In this document: in pieces, positions 26,107 to 34,827 of the stretch | Position numbering within the stretch: position 1 is the stretch's first letter | Layout of the letters: each line of letters starts with the position of its first letter | From: Roseibium album | GTDB lineage: Bacteria > Pseudomonadota > Alphaproteobacteria > Rhizobiales > Stappiaceae | Length of the DNA stretch: 43,098 nt | Direction: 5' to 3' | Assembly: GCA_001404055.1 (NCBI GenBank) | Contig: CXTY01000038.1 | Coordinates: 1-43,098, forward strand | Translations under genes and position numbers: made by a program | The notes under the pieces: generated by a model | Told to the model about the DNA's origin: nothing | Database searches by the model: none | The model's input: only the letters and a program-made list of their open reading frames with translations

Positions 26107-28061
26107 CTGGCAAAGACCGTGTCATCTCGAATAAAGGGATGGCCGGTCAGCAGACCGGCCCGGACACTGGCGAGCCGCGTTCGAAGGCGCATCGGCCCGA
26201 ACAGGTGTCCGTTCTTGAACAGGGTTGGTGGAAGCGGCTTTCGGATGCCGTAGGTCCTGACGAGACCGCCAAGGCATGGGCGCCGCTCATGTTTGCCATG
26301 ACAAAGGAATTTGAGACGCCTGCTGAATCCTGTGTTGTTTTCATTCTGGACGCAGCGAGTGGCCAATTGCGCATGGCTGCGCACTGGCCCGAAAATCGTC
26401 TTCCAGGCAATGCGCTTCTGGTTGCGGGTGAAACGGCAGTCGAACAGGGTCGGGGCGTGGTCCGCGGTGCCTTGCCCGACGAGTCCCCGACTGATGCGCC
26501 TGAGGAAGGTGGATTGGTGTCAATCATCACTCCATTGATGGTCGAAGGCAAAGTGTTGGGAGCGGTTGGCATGGAAATGCGGCCGGCCAGGCAAACTGCA
26601 ATGGTGGCGGCCATGCGCCGTCTTCAGTGGGGCGCGGCCTGGATGCGCGATGTCCTGCGGGCCGATGTAGGTCGCCAGGAAGCTGCGCGTTACACGCAGG
26701 CGGTGAACGCACTACATGTAGTGGTCGGTGTCGCGGAACGTGAAGATTTTGCAACAAGTGCTCGGGCAGCGGCTACGGACTTGGCAAACCGTTTCCAATG
26801 CGACCGGGTCTCAATCGGGTTTCGTCGTCTGGGTCGAAGCCGGATCAGCGCCATTTCCAATTCCGCCCAATTCGGCAAGCGCATGAATCTCGTGCAAATG
26901 CTTTGTGCGGCGATGGACGAAGCTATCGATCAACGGTCCGTTATCCTCTTTCCTGCGGAGGAGGTTGGGGAGATCTATGCGGTGCATCGCCACGACATTC
27001 TCGCTCGCGGTCATGGGGCCGCTCATATCTTGACCGTCCCGCTCTTTGCTGTCGATCGTTATGTCGGTTCCATTGTGTTTGAACGCCCGGCCGGATGCCC
27101 CTTTTCCCAGGAAGATGCCGAGGTGATGGAGGCGGTATCCACGGTCCTTGCTCCGGTTCTGGATGAAAAGCGCCGAAATGACCGATGGCTGATCACCAAA
27201 GCGAGCGAAGCAGCATGGAACCAGCTGCAACGCTTATTGGGGCCTGGTCGTCTGGCGCGCAAGACCGTGGCGATAGCTCTTGTCGCCTTGGTGGCTTTCT
27301 TCTGGTTTGCACGTACTGAATACCGGGTCGTCGCAGATGCGGTGGTGGAGGGTGAAGTGCAGCGAGCCATCGTCGTAGCTTTCGACGGTTTTGTGGCGGA
27401 GGCACCTGTCCGAGCCGGTGACAAGGTTGCAAAGGGCGATCTACTGGCGCGGTTCGATGACCGCGATCTTACCTTGGAGCGCTTACGCCTGGTCACATTG
27501 AAAGATAGACAGAAATTCGAGTTCGATCGGGCGGTAGCCGAGCGTGACCGCGCGGAAACGCGTATCCGCCAGACCCAGATTGCCCAGGCGGAATCTCAGA
27601 TCGGGTTGATTGACGAAAAACTTGCCCGAACGCAACTGCTGGCGCCGTTTGACGGGTTGGTGGTTGCCGGGGACCTCAGTCAATCGATTGGCTCGGCGGT
27701 TGCACGTGGAGACCAGCTGTTCACCGTCGCACCCTTGGACGCCTATCGCGTGACACTCTTTGTCGATGAGCGCCGGATTGCCGATGTTAAAGCCGGACAG
27801 ACAGGATCGCTCTTGGTAACGGCCTTGCCCGATGAGCCCTATCAGATGCGCGTTGAAAAGATCACGCCGGTTGCCGAATACGCGGAGGGCGTCACCACTT
27901 TCCGTGTTGAGGCCTCCCTGACCGGCGAAACCAAGGATCTTCGTCCCGGCATGGAGGGGGTTGCCAAGGTCAACGTGGACGAGCGGCGTCTGATTGCGAT
28001 CTGGACAGAACCGATAATTGATTGGTTCCGCGTCTGGTTGTGGCGCTGGGTCCGGGTTTGA
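26103..28061 (+). CDS. GAF-GAF-HlyD membrane adaptor
   Basis: 652 residues from GTG at 26103, with AAGGTGG seven bases upstream; an ATG at 26139 is a weaker alternative. Residues about 50-190 and 210-365 look like two GAF domains (FILDAASGQLRMAAHWPEN in the first, RFQCDRVSIGF and IVFERP in the second). One membrane helix lies at about 387-403. The rest is an HlyD/membrane-fusion-protein part: lipoyl-like half-motif (FDGFVAEAPVRAGDKVAKGD), helical hairpin, second half-motif (LLAPFDGLVVAGDLS) and beta-barrel. GAF before the helix would be cytoplasmic and HlyD periplasmic, so this may couple a cytoplasmic signal to assembly of an envelope-spanning exporter. Seven bases after an AGGAGG that overlaps its stop begins the M50 fusion gene. 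Confidence 0.88.
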   Translation: MTGKDRVISNKGMAGQQTGPDTGEPRSKAHRPEQVSVLEQGWWKRLSDAVGPDETAKAWAPLMFAMTKEFETPAESCVVFILDAASGQLRMAAHWPENRLPGNALLVAGETAVEQGRGVVRGALPDESPTDAPEEGGLVSIITPLMVEGKVLGAVGMEMRPARQTAMVAAMRRLQWGAAWMRDVLRADVGRQEAARYTQAVNALHVVVGVAEREDFATSARAAATDLANRFQCDRVSIGFRRLGRSRISAISNSAQFGKRMNLVQMLCAAMDEAIDQRSVILFPAEEVGEIYAVHRHDILARGHGAAHILTVPLFAVDRYVGSIVFERPAGCPFSQEDAEVMEAVSTVLAPVLDEKRRNDRWLITKASEAAWNQLQRLLGPGRLARKTVAIALVALVAFFWFARTEYRVVADAVVEGEVQRAIVVAFDGFVAEAPVRAGDKVAKGDLLARFDDRDLTLERLRLVTLKDRQKFEFDRAVAERDRAETRIRQTQIAQAESQIGLIDEKLARTQLLAPFDGLVVAGDLSQSIGSAVARGDQLFTVAPLDAYRVTLFVDERRIADVKAGQTGSLLVTALPDEPYQMRVEKITPVAEYAEGVTTFRVEASLTGETKDLRPGMEGVAKVNVDERRLIAIWTEPIIDWFRVWLWRWVRV

Positions 28062-28066
28062 GGAGG
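28061..28066 (+). promoter_or_regulatory. Shine-Dalgarno AGGAGG fixing the GTG start of the M50 fusion
   Basis: AGGAGG at 28061-28066 begins on the last base of the previous stop codon and lies seven bases before GTG at 28074. It supports the GTG start and tight co-translation. Confidence 0.8.
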
Positions 28067-28073
28067 CCAGGCG

Positions 28074-30218
28074 GTGGGTGAATCGTTCCTCAGCGCGGAT
28101 TGGTACAGGGTCGCTCCTTTGAAGTGTCGGCTGCGCGCGCATGTGGAAATTCACCGACAGCGATTTCGTGGCCAGACCTGGCATCTGGTTCAGGATCACC
28201 ACACCGGCAAATTTCACCGAATAACACCGGCGGCAAACCTGATCGTCTGTCTCATGGATGGACGTCGCACCCTGCAGGAGCTTTGGGAAGAGGCCTGTGA
28301 GCGTTTCGAAGATGAGCCACCGACCCAGTCTGAAGTGATAAAGCTTCTTTCCCAGCTCCACGCGGCGGACCTTATTGCCGGGGATATTCCTCCGGATATG
28401 GGAGAAATGGGACGTCGTCATTCCAAACAGGAACGGCAGGCTATGCTGGCGCGCCTGAGGAATCCGTTGGCCCTGCGCTTTTCAGTCTTTGATCCCGATG
28501 CATTTTTGAATGCGACTGTTTGGCTCGTCCGACCGTTCTTTACCGTTTGGGGGCTTCTTGCCTGGCTCGGACTTGTCGGCACCGGTGCCGCGTTTGCTGC
28601 AATTCACTGGGCTGAACTCACCGACAACCTCGCCGACCGCGTTTTGACGGCAGAAAACGGTTTGCTGATTGCTCTCGCCTATCCGCTGGTGAAGGCAATT
28701 CACGAGTTGGGGCACGCCTATGCAGCAAAGATCTGGGGCGGTGAGGTCCACGAGATCGGCATCATGTTTCTGGTGCTCATTCCCGTTCCCTATGTCGATG
28801 CCTCGACCTCGTCTGCCTTTCCGGAAAAGCGACGGCGAATTGTCGTCGGCGCTGCGGGCATCATGGTTGAACTGGCACTCGCCGCGGGTGCAACCCTTGT
28901 CTGGGTCCATGCAGAATCCGGAATCCTGACTGCCTTCATGTTCAACGTCATGCTGATTGGTGGTGTCTCGACCCTGTTTTTCAATGGCAATCCACTTCTG
29001 CGGTTCGACGGCTATTTCGTGCTTTGCGACCTCATTGAAATTCCAAACCTCGGGACGCGCTCCAACAAGTATTTCTGGTATCTGGTTCAGACTTATGCGC
29101 TTGGCGTGCCGGAAGTGGAAAGTCCGGTTTCGGCACAGGGTGAGCGAGGCTGGCTCCTGTTTTATGCCGTAACCTCTTTCTTCTATCGCATCTTCATTTC
29201 CATCGCGATTTCGCTCTTCATCGCCACCAAGTTCTTTGTAATCGGGGTGATCCTTGCCATTTGGGCGATATCGAACGTTTTCCTGCTGCCCGTCGCCAAA
29301 GGCCTGAAGTTCATGTTTGTCAGTCCCAAGCTTCGGGGCCGGAGAACCCGGGCAACGGTTCTGGCGGCGACCTCGCTGGGATGCATGGCGCTTGCTCTCT
29401 TCGCTTTGCCTGTTCCTTACGCGACCGTTGCCCATGGTGTGGTTTGGTTGGAGGATCGTGCGATACTGCGTGCGCGCGCCGAAGGCTTTGTCGCCGAAGT
29501 TGTGACCGAGCGGGGCGAGGTGATAACAGGAGAGACTATCCTTCGATTGGAAGACCCAGTCCTTGCCTCCGAGACTGAGATTACGCTGGCTCGGCTGGAC
29601 GAATTACGGTTGCGTTTGGCCTCGGTCCTTTTGATAGACCTTGTGCAGGCAAACCTACTGCGCGAGCAAATCCGGCATTTCGAGGGAAAACTCGAGCTTG
29701 CGACGGCACGAAGCGAAGCTTTGACCTTGAAGGCGGGGCGCCCGGGCTGGGTGCTGGTGCCAGGCGCCAGCGACATGATCGGCAGAATGTTTCGGGAGGG
29801 CGAAGTGGTCGGCTATCTGCTGGACCAGGCCGACTTGCGCTTGCGGGTAGCAGTGGATCAGGACCAGGCGGAGCTGGTCCGGGGCCGAACCGGGGGCGTC
29901 GAAGTTCTGCTGCAGCGGGACCTTACGCATCCGGTCATGGCCCACTTGAGCCGCAATGTTCCTGAAAGCCGCGCCCAATTGCCCTCACCTGCCCTAAGTA
30001 CTTCGGCCGGGGGGGAATTTGCCCTTGATCCGACGGATACGGAGGGGCGGCGGACTTTGCAACGTGTCTTCCAGTTTGAAGTCATCCCGGATGAACCCCT
30101 GCCTGTCAGCTATATCGGAGAACGCGCGCTCGTGCGGTTCGATCATGGCCATGAACCACTGGGCTTCAGGTTTCTTCGATCGCTGCGTCAGCTCTTCTTG
30201 AGGCAGTTCGATGTCTAA
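28074..30218 (+). CDS. PqqD-like / M50 site-2-type metalloprotease / HlyD fusion membrane protein
   Basis: 714 residues from GTG. Residues about 25-105 resemble PqqD (TWHLVQDHHTGKFHRITP, then DGRRTLQELWEEACERF), the fold that serves as peptide-recognition element in radical SAM peptide systems. A membrane M50 core follows: HELGH at 210-214 gives two zinc ligands and the Glu, and the Asp of NPLLRFDGYF (312) fits the third ligand. Several further helices extend to about residue 455. The C-terminal part (about 460-700) carries HlyD-like lipoyl and beta segments (RAEGFVAEVVTERGEVITGE). Proteins of this layout are annotated as efflux adaptors. Its ATGTCTAA end overlaps the SecA-like start by eight bases. 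The PqqD part together with the radical SAM gene downstream suggests substrate recognition; the substrate is not shown. Confidence 0.9.
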   Translation: MGESFLSADWYRVAPLKCRLRAHVEIHRQRFRGQTWHLVQDHHTGKFHRITPAANLIVCLMDGRRTLQELWEEACERFEDEPPTQSEVIKLLSQLHAADLIAGDIPPDMGEMGRRHSKQERQAMLARLRNPLALRFSVFDPDAFLNATVWLVRPFFTVWGLLAWLGLVGTGAAFAAIHWAELTDNLADRVLTAENGLLIALAYPLVKAIHELGHAYAAKIWGGEVHEIGIMFLVLIPVPYVDASTSSAFPEKRRRIVVGAAGIMVELALAAGATLVWVHAESGILTAFMFNVMLIGGVSTLFFNGNPLLRFDGYFVLCDLIEIPNLGTRSNKYFWYLVQTYALGVPEVESPVSAQGERGWLLFYAVTSFFYRIFISIAISLFIATKFFVIGVILAIWAISNVFLLPVAKGLKFMFVSPKLRGRRTRATVLAATSLGCMALALFALPVPYATVAHGVVWLEDRAILRARAEGFVAEVVTERGEVITGETILRLEDPVLASETEITLARLDELRLRLASVLLIDLVQANLLREQIRHFEGKLELATARSEALTLKAGRPGWVLVPGASDMIGRMFREGEVVGYLLDQADLRLRVAVDQDQAELVRGRTGGVEVLLQRDLTHPVMAHLSRNVPESRAQLPSPALSTSAGGEFALDPTDTEGRRTLQRVFQFEVIPDEPLPVSYIGERALVRFDHGHEPLGFRFLRSLRQLFLRQFDV

Positions 30219-32232
30219 AGCGGCGCTCCACTCTCAAGGTATTCCCCGGCTTCAGCTGCCGAGACCACGTTTTTATGCGGAGAGGCAGGATCAGCAGGAA
30301 AGCAAGTACGATCAAATGGGCCGGCGGGTCGCCGCGTCAGTGGTTACCCGGATGGTTCCGCTGAGATCTGCACGGTTGAGAGCTATCGTTCCGGCGACAA
30401 AGAAATACGCGCAGGAAATGAGGGCCGCCAGCGACGCAGAACTGCAACAAATAGCCGTCGATCAACGCCGGGCATTGCGCGTCGCAATGACATCGGGCGA
30501 ACCTGGGGTAGCAGCGATTGCCCCTGCCTTTGCTCTGGTCCGGGAAGCCGCAGAACGGACACTTGGATTTCGCCACCATGATGTCCAGTTGCTTGGCGCC
30601 TGGGCCATGATGAAGGGCATGGTGGCAGAAATGAACACGGGCGAGGGCAAGACCCTGTGCGCGACGCTTGCGGCCTCTGCGGCGGCACTTTCTGGCTGGC
30701 CGGTTCATGTCATTACAGTCAACGACTATCTGGCCAAATACGGCGCGGAGGCCATGACACCCCTGTACCGTTTTCTGGGGCTTAGCGTGGGCGTCGTGCA
30801 GGCAGGCCAGGATTTTGAAACCCGGCGCCAGATCTATGCTCGTGATGTCGTTTATTGCACCAACAAGGAACTCGCATTCGACTACCTGCGTGACCGTATG
30901 GAAGTTCGAAATCGATTGGGCAACTTGCGTCGCAAGGTCGAGTGTTTGACCGGCGAAGCGATGCGACCGAACTTGCGGTTGAGGGGGCTTCATTTTGCGA
31001 TTGTTGACGAAGCCGACAGCGTCTTGATCGACGAAGCACGGACGCCTTTGATTATTTCCGGCCAGATATCCAGCGACGGCGGCGTTGACACGGCTCTTTT
31101 CGAAACAGCAATGGAAGCCGCAAGGGATCTGAAAGAAGGGCGACATTTTCGGATTCCCAAGGACGAGAAGCGAATTGAGTTGCTCGACCCCGGAACCGAT
31201 CTCCTCGACGATCTGGGAGACGAAGGCACCGGCGCGTTTCGGGTGCGTGTCATCAGGGAACATACGGTGAAGCAGGCGCTTTCGGCGCTGCATTTGTTTC
31301 ATCGCGGCGAGGAGTACATCTTGCGCGATGATGAAGTTCAAATAGTTGATGAATACACCGGTCGTGTCATGGCGGACCGAAGCTGGTCGGAGGGTCTCCA
31401 TCAGATGGTTGAACTCAAAGAGGGGCTGGAGCCGACGCCCCCGCGCGAGACCCAATCACGGATTACTTACCAAAGGTTCTTTCGACGCTATGTAAAGCTC
31501 GCTGGAATGACGGGTACAGCCTCTGATGCCGCTTGGGAGCTTTGGTCTGTGTACCGGCTCGCAATCGCACGAATTCCCACCCATCGACCGGACATTCGAA
31601 CGTTTGGCCGTGATCGCCTCTATGCGAGCGAAGCTGCAAAGTGGACAGCCATCACCGAGCGTGTGGCAGAGCTTCACCGCCAGTCAAAGCCTGTCCTGCT
31701 AGGGACCCGTTCGGTTGCAGCCTCTGAGGAAGCGAGCCACCTGCTTGAACAATTGGGCATTCCACATCAGGTTTTGAGTGCCAGTCAGGATTCCAACGAA
31801 GCTGCTATTATCGGAAGGGCAGGAGAGGCCGGAAGGGTTACGGTCGCGACCAACATGGCCGGTCGAGGCGTCGATATCCAATTGGACACAGGTATCAACG
31901 AACGTGGTGGTCTGCATGTGATCCTGTCAGAACGTCACGATTCACGCCGTATTGACCGCCAGCTCGAAGGCCGTTGCGGTCGTCAGGGTGAGCGCGGTCG
32001 CGTGGAAGCTTTTCTCTCGTTGGAGGACGAACTCATGCGGGGACAGGCTGCTGCATTGCCTCGCCGTTTGGCAACGGTTTTCTTTGCTTTCGGCTTGCGC
32101 CGCGCGGCGGTGCGGTGCATGCGTTTTCGGCAAAAGCAGGTCGAGGGAACGCATGGGAGAATGCGACGCGATCTGCTTGACTCAGACCGCAATCTTGGTC
32201 AACTCTTGGCTGTTTCTGGGGAACTGGAGTAA
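30211..32232 (+). CDS. SecA-like preprotein translocase ATPase, C-terminally shortened paralogue
   Basis: 673 residues versus about 850-900 in housekeeping SecA. Walker A is MNTGEGKT (141-148), Walker B DEADSVLIDEARTP (from 266), then the preprotein-crosslinking region (EEYILRDDEVQIVDEYTGR) and MTGTA. NBD2 has ATNMAGRGVDIQL and the arginine-finger region GRCGRQGERG (R588, R591). Only about 80 residues follow, so most of the helical scaffold/wing region and the C-terminal zinc/SecB-binding tail are absent; the N-terminus carries about 40 extra residues. It should be ATP-hydrolysing. The paralogue sits between adaptor genes, suggesting it drives a dedicated substrate, as accessory SecA2 proteins do. 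Whether it works with SecYEG or with the M50/HlyD membrane proteins cannot be seen. Confidence 0.93.
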   Translation: MSKAALHSQGIPRLQLPRPRFYAERQDQQESKYDQMGRRVAASVVTRMVPLRSARLRAIVPATKKYAQEMRAASDAELQQIAVDQRRALRVAMTSGEPGVAAIAPAFALVREAAERTLGFRHHDVQLLGAWAMMKGMVAEMNTGEGKTLCATLAASAAALSGWPVHVITVNDYLAKYGAEAMTPLYRFLGLSVGVVQAGQDFETRRQIYARDVVYCTNKELAFDYLRDRMEVRNRLGNLRRKVECLTGEAMRPNLRLRGLHFAIVDEADSVLIDEARTPLIISGQISSDGGVDTALFETAMEAARDLKEGRHFRIPKDEKRIELLDPGTDLLDDLGDEGTGAFRVRVIREHTVKQALSALHLFHRGEEYILRDDEVQIVDEYTGRVMADRSWSEGLHQMVELKEGLEPTPPRETQSRITYQRFFRRYVKLAGMTGTASDAAWELWSVYRLAIARIPTHRPDIRTFGRDRLYASEAAKWTAITERVAELHRQSKPVLLGTRSVAASEEASHLLEQLGIPHQVLSASQDSNEAAIIGRAGEAGRVTVATNMAGRGVDIQLDTGINERGGLHVILSERHDSRRIDRQLEGRCGRQGERGRVEAFLSLEDELMRGQAAALPRRLATVFFAFGLRRAAVRCMRFRQKQVEGTHGRMRRDLLDSDRNLGQLLAVSGELE

Positions 32233-32235
32233 CGC

Positions 32236-33069
32236 ATGATGCTACGGATCTGGGTGCCGGTTTCCACGCTTCTTGCCATTGTGTTTCTGATTAAACCTCT
32301 CTCAGCCCAGGAGTTGAGCGAACGGGTTTTCGACTGTGTGATGGACCCAGCCGAAACCGTCAGGGTTGGAAGCCCCTTTTCAGGGCTTTTGGATTCCGTT
32401 GAAGTGAGACGTGGTGACCGGGTCGAGAAGGGGCAGGTGGTTGCGCGCCTTAACTCCAGCATCGCACGGTCAACATACGATCTCCTGAAAACAAGAGCAT
32501 CTTCCTCCGCGTCCATAGAAGCCCAGGAAGCCCGGTACAAGCTTGCCGTGAAACGCCACGCAAGGATCAAGGAACTTCTCGCGCGGAAGGTGGCTTCTCA
32601 AACGGCGATGGACGAGATCGAGGCGGAACTTGTTGCAAGTCGTAGCCTGGTGAGCCGCGCGGAACTGGAATACGCGGTTGCGGCGAAGGAGTTGAAGCGC
32701 GCGAAGGCGGACTTGGATCTCAGAGAAATCAAAAGTCCCATCGACGGTTTGGTGGTGGAGCGTAATTTGACGGGCGGCGAGTTTGTCAGTCAGGACGACT
32801 ATGTGATCAGCATCATCAAGCTTGACCCGCTCTACGTGGAAACCTTTTTGCCGGTTGTTTTGTATAATCAGGTGCAACTAGGCGCGCGGGCGAAGGTAAG
32901 CCCGGCCCCGCCGGTAATCGGGACATACGAAGCCAAAGTCATCGTGGTCGATCAGATGTTTGACCTTGCGAGTGGAACGTTCGGTGTGCGTTTGGAGTTA
33001 CCCAATTCCAATGATCGCCTGCCGGCCGGTCATCGTTGTCAGCTGGTTTTTGAGAGCACTGCGGGTTAG
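32236..33069 (+). CDS. Periplasmic HlyD/RND-type adaptor
   Basis: 277 residues starting three bases after the SecA-like stop, with GGAG upstream. Residues 1-24 form a Sec signal peptide (hydrophobic LLAIVFLIKP, cleavage likely after LSA). The mature part has a lipoyl half-motif (VGSPFSGLLDSVEVRRGD, then VEKGQVVARL), a coiled hairpin rich in Lys/Arg/Glu (about 75-165), the second half-motif (IKSPIDGLVVERNLTGGEFV) and a beta-barrel (about 195-275). This is a short periplasmic adaptor of the membrane-fusion family; no inner-membrane pump or outer-membrane channel gene accompanies it here. It is the third adaptor-type protein in the operon. Confidence 0.9.
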   Translation: MMLRIWVPVSTLLAIVFLIKPLSAQELSERVFDCVMDPAETVRVGSPFSGLLDSVEVRRGDRVEKGQVVARLNSSIARSTYDLLKTRASSSASIEAQEARYKLAVKRHARIKELLARKVASQTAMDEIEAELVASRSLVSRAELEYAVAAKELKRAKADLDLREIKSPIDGLVVERNLTGGEFVSQDDYVISIIKLDPLYVETFLPVVLYNQVQLGARAKVSPAPPVIGTYEAKVIVVDQMFDLASGTFGVRLELPNSNDRLPAGHRCQLVFESTAG

Positions 33070-33127
33070 CCGGCTGGAATTCTTTTGACATACCTGCGGG
33101 ACTACAAACACCGGTGAGGGCCGGAAG

Positions 33128-33946
33128 ATGTCGGAAAGCGCAAGATCAATAGCTGGAGAGATTACGAGAAGCCGCAGTTCGTTTCGCGGCGGCAGGATTT
33201 TCGATGCGTTGAGCGCATTGGACGGACCAAAGCTTTGCGAACGTTCCGCAAAACTGATTGCGGGTGACCTGCGCGACGGTCGTTACCTTGTAAGCATGCC
33301 GAAAGACGCCTTTTATCCGGGGCCAGCTCGACAGTTCTCGAGCGTTTGCAAGGCGCTTGATGCGCCTGAAACAGCGCTTGAAGACCTTCTCCCCTACCTG
33401 CCCTCTGCAGTCAGCGTCCATTTTGGCTATGAACCGGAAGCGGTTGGCGAACGCTTCAAGTGTTACATCGAATTTCCGCCCGACGCCCAGCCGGAACCGG
33501 GCCTTGTCTTTCATTCCGTGAAATGGGTTGTCGGCCGTGTTTCTTCATCGGCAACCAGCCGCTACTGGTCACGCAATCGATTGTCGCCAGGCGAGCAGGA
33601 AAAGCTCGTGGAGACTTTATTGCCAATCGGTAGAGCGCAGGAAGCTGCGCTTGGAATTCTGGAGGTTTCCGCTCGCACGGCAAGGAACAAATCCGCCACT
33701 CTTCTCGAAGTTCTGGAACCCGGAAACCCGCGCCATTCCATCGACATCAATGTCGCCGAAAGTGGCCAGCGGCTCGTTGATTTTCATAACCTCCTGGAAC
33801 CGGTGTTCGCCGAGGCGGGAATAGGGCAGATGACGGACGCGTTCTTCAAACGCGAGGGAGAAACCCGTATCGGCCATTTTGCCGCCGGCACCGCCCGCGA
33901 TGGTTCGCCATTCGTAACGCTGTATTTTGATGCGGGGTCAGTCTGA
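33128..33946 (+). CDS. Unrecognised protein A of the operon (272 aa)
   Basis: I do not recognise this family. 272 residues, no signal peptide, no membrane helix, so probably cytoplasmic. GAGGG seven bases upstream of ATG supports the start. It has an Arg/Ser-rich N-terminus and a beta-rich core with segments such as SVHFGYEP, KCYIEFPPD and VKWVVGRV, a central helical patch, and a final FVTLYFDAG strand. Its TGA shares one base with the ATG of the next gene (TGATG), so the two are translationally coupled and probably act together. The beta-hairpin rhythm recalls protein B that follows, so the two might be distant paralogues. Position just before a radical SAM gene suggests a role in modifying or handling the export substrate. 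Confidence 0.85.
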   Translation: MSESARSIAGEITRSRSSFRGGRIFDALSALDGPKLCERSAKLIAGDLRDGRYLVSMPKDAFYPGPARQFSSVCKALDAPETALEDLLPYLPSAVSVHFGYEPEAVGERFKCYIEFPPDAQPEPGLVFHSVKWVVGRVSSSATSRYWSRNRLSPGEQEKLVETLLPIGRAQEAALGILEVSARTARNKSATLLEVLEPGNPRHSIDINVAESGQRLVDFHNLLEPVFAEAGIGQMTDAFFKREGETRIGHFAAGTARDGSPFVTLYFDAGSV

Positions 33947-34827
33947 TGCTTTGGGATCTTGCACCGCGTCTCAAGCAGAGCAGGCCATCGGACCCGGCGC
34001 TGGATTACTGTCTATGGCCCTATGAGCCTCCCCAACCACCAGGCCCTTCGGCTCTACGTTCTTCGGCGCTGCTATTCCATTCCTTCGCCGTTGCCGGCGT
34101 GTCGGACAAGATGTTGGCCGTTTGCGATGCGATCCAGGACCGCTTCGGACTTTTCAATACGGTTTGGGGGATCAAACATGTAGGAGGAACTCTTTCCTGG
34201 GAGTTCTACTTCTACGACTACCACCGGGCAGAGCGGCGTCACGGTATTGCCGACTTTCTGGATGCGACAAAAAACTATCTTCACTGTTCCGTTCCGCCTG
34301 ACGATGCCAAGCCCTACTTCATGTTTTCCGTCGAGTTCGATGACCGGCACGCTCGCGGAGAAAAGACGATTGATCAAGTCGATATCTATCTGGGAAATCC
34401 GGGCAGCAGTGTCTCGTCCGGGATCTGTTATGGATTGAGCGCCGACGCCTGCGAAATGCGGAACTTCTATTTCTTTTTCGATGCCAACGAGCACCATGAT
34501 GACATCCGGGGAAAGGTCGCGGCGAGTATTCATTTGCCCTTTCGCCAGGTGGTGATGGAGCAAATCATCTGGCCGGAAATGGAGGGTGTGCAAACCATTG
34601 TTGTCGCGAACAAGAGGCACAATGACGGCCTCTATTTTTCTCGCATCTCGGCCGATCAGTTGCTCCATTTCATGGACAGGCTGCGCTTTCCGACGCCCCT
34701 GTGCACGTTCTTGAAAGAAAATCGCGATGCTTTCGCACATCACCTTTTTGATGTCGGCTACGACTACCTGCCCGACGAAAATGGCGAGATACGTTACCTG
34801 AAAGGAGGTTACTATGGCCTCCTCTAA
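33946..34827 (+). CDS. Unrecognised protein B of the operon (293 aa)
   Basis: I do not recognise this family. 293 residues, no signal or membrane segment. The protein is strand-rich and aromatic: LSWEFYFYDYHR, PYFMFSVEFDDRH, DQVDIYLGNPGS, MRNFYFFFDANEHH and a C-terminal GEIRYLKGGYYGLL. Several His/Asp/Glu-rich loops could bind metal or substrate, but no catalytic motif is clear. Its last codons contain the ribosome site (AAAGGAGG) and the start of the radical SAM gene (14-base overlap), so the three genes are coupled. Candidates to test are a peptide-modifying partner enzyme or a substrate-binding factor. Confidence 0.85.
   Translation: MLWDLAPRLKQSRPSDPALDYCLWPYEPPQPPGPSALRSSALLFHSFAVAGVSDKMLAVCDAIQDRFGLFNTVWGIKHVGGTLSWEFYFYDYHRAERRHGIADFLDATKNYLHCSVPPDDAKPYFMFSVEFDDRHARGEKTIDQVDIYLGNPGSSVSSGICYGLSADACEMRNFYFFFDANEHHDDIRGKVAASIHLPFRQVVMEQIIWPEMEGVQTIVVANKRHNDGLYFSRISADQLLHFMDRLRFPTPLCTFLKENRDAFAHHLFDVGYDYLPDENGEIRYLKGGYYGLL
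34801..34808 (+). promoter_or_regulatory. Strong Shine-Dalgarno for the radical SAM gene, inside the preceding gene
   Basis: AAAGGAGG at 34801-34808 lies five bases before ATG 34814 and encodes part of the upstream protein's tail. It decides the start although the genes overlap, and suggests the enzyme is well translated. Confidence 0.85.
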
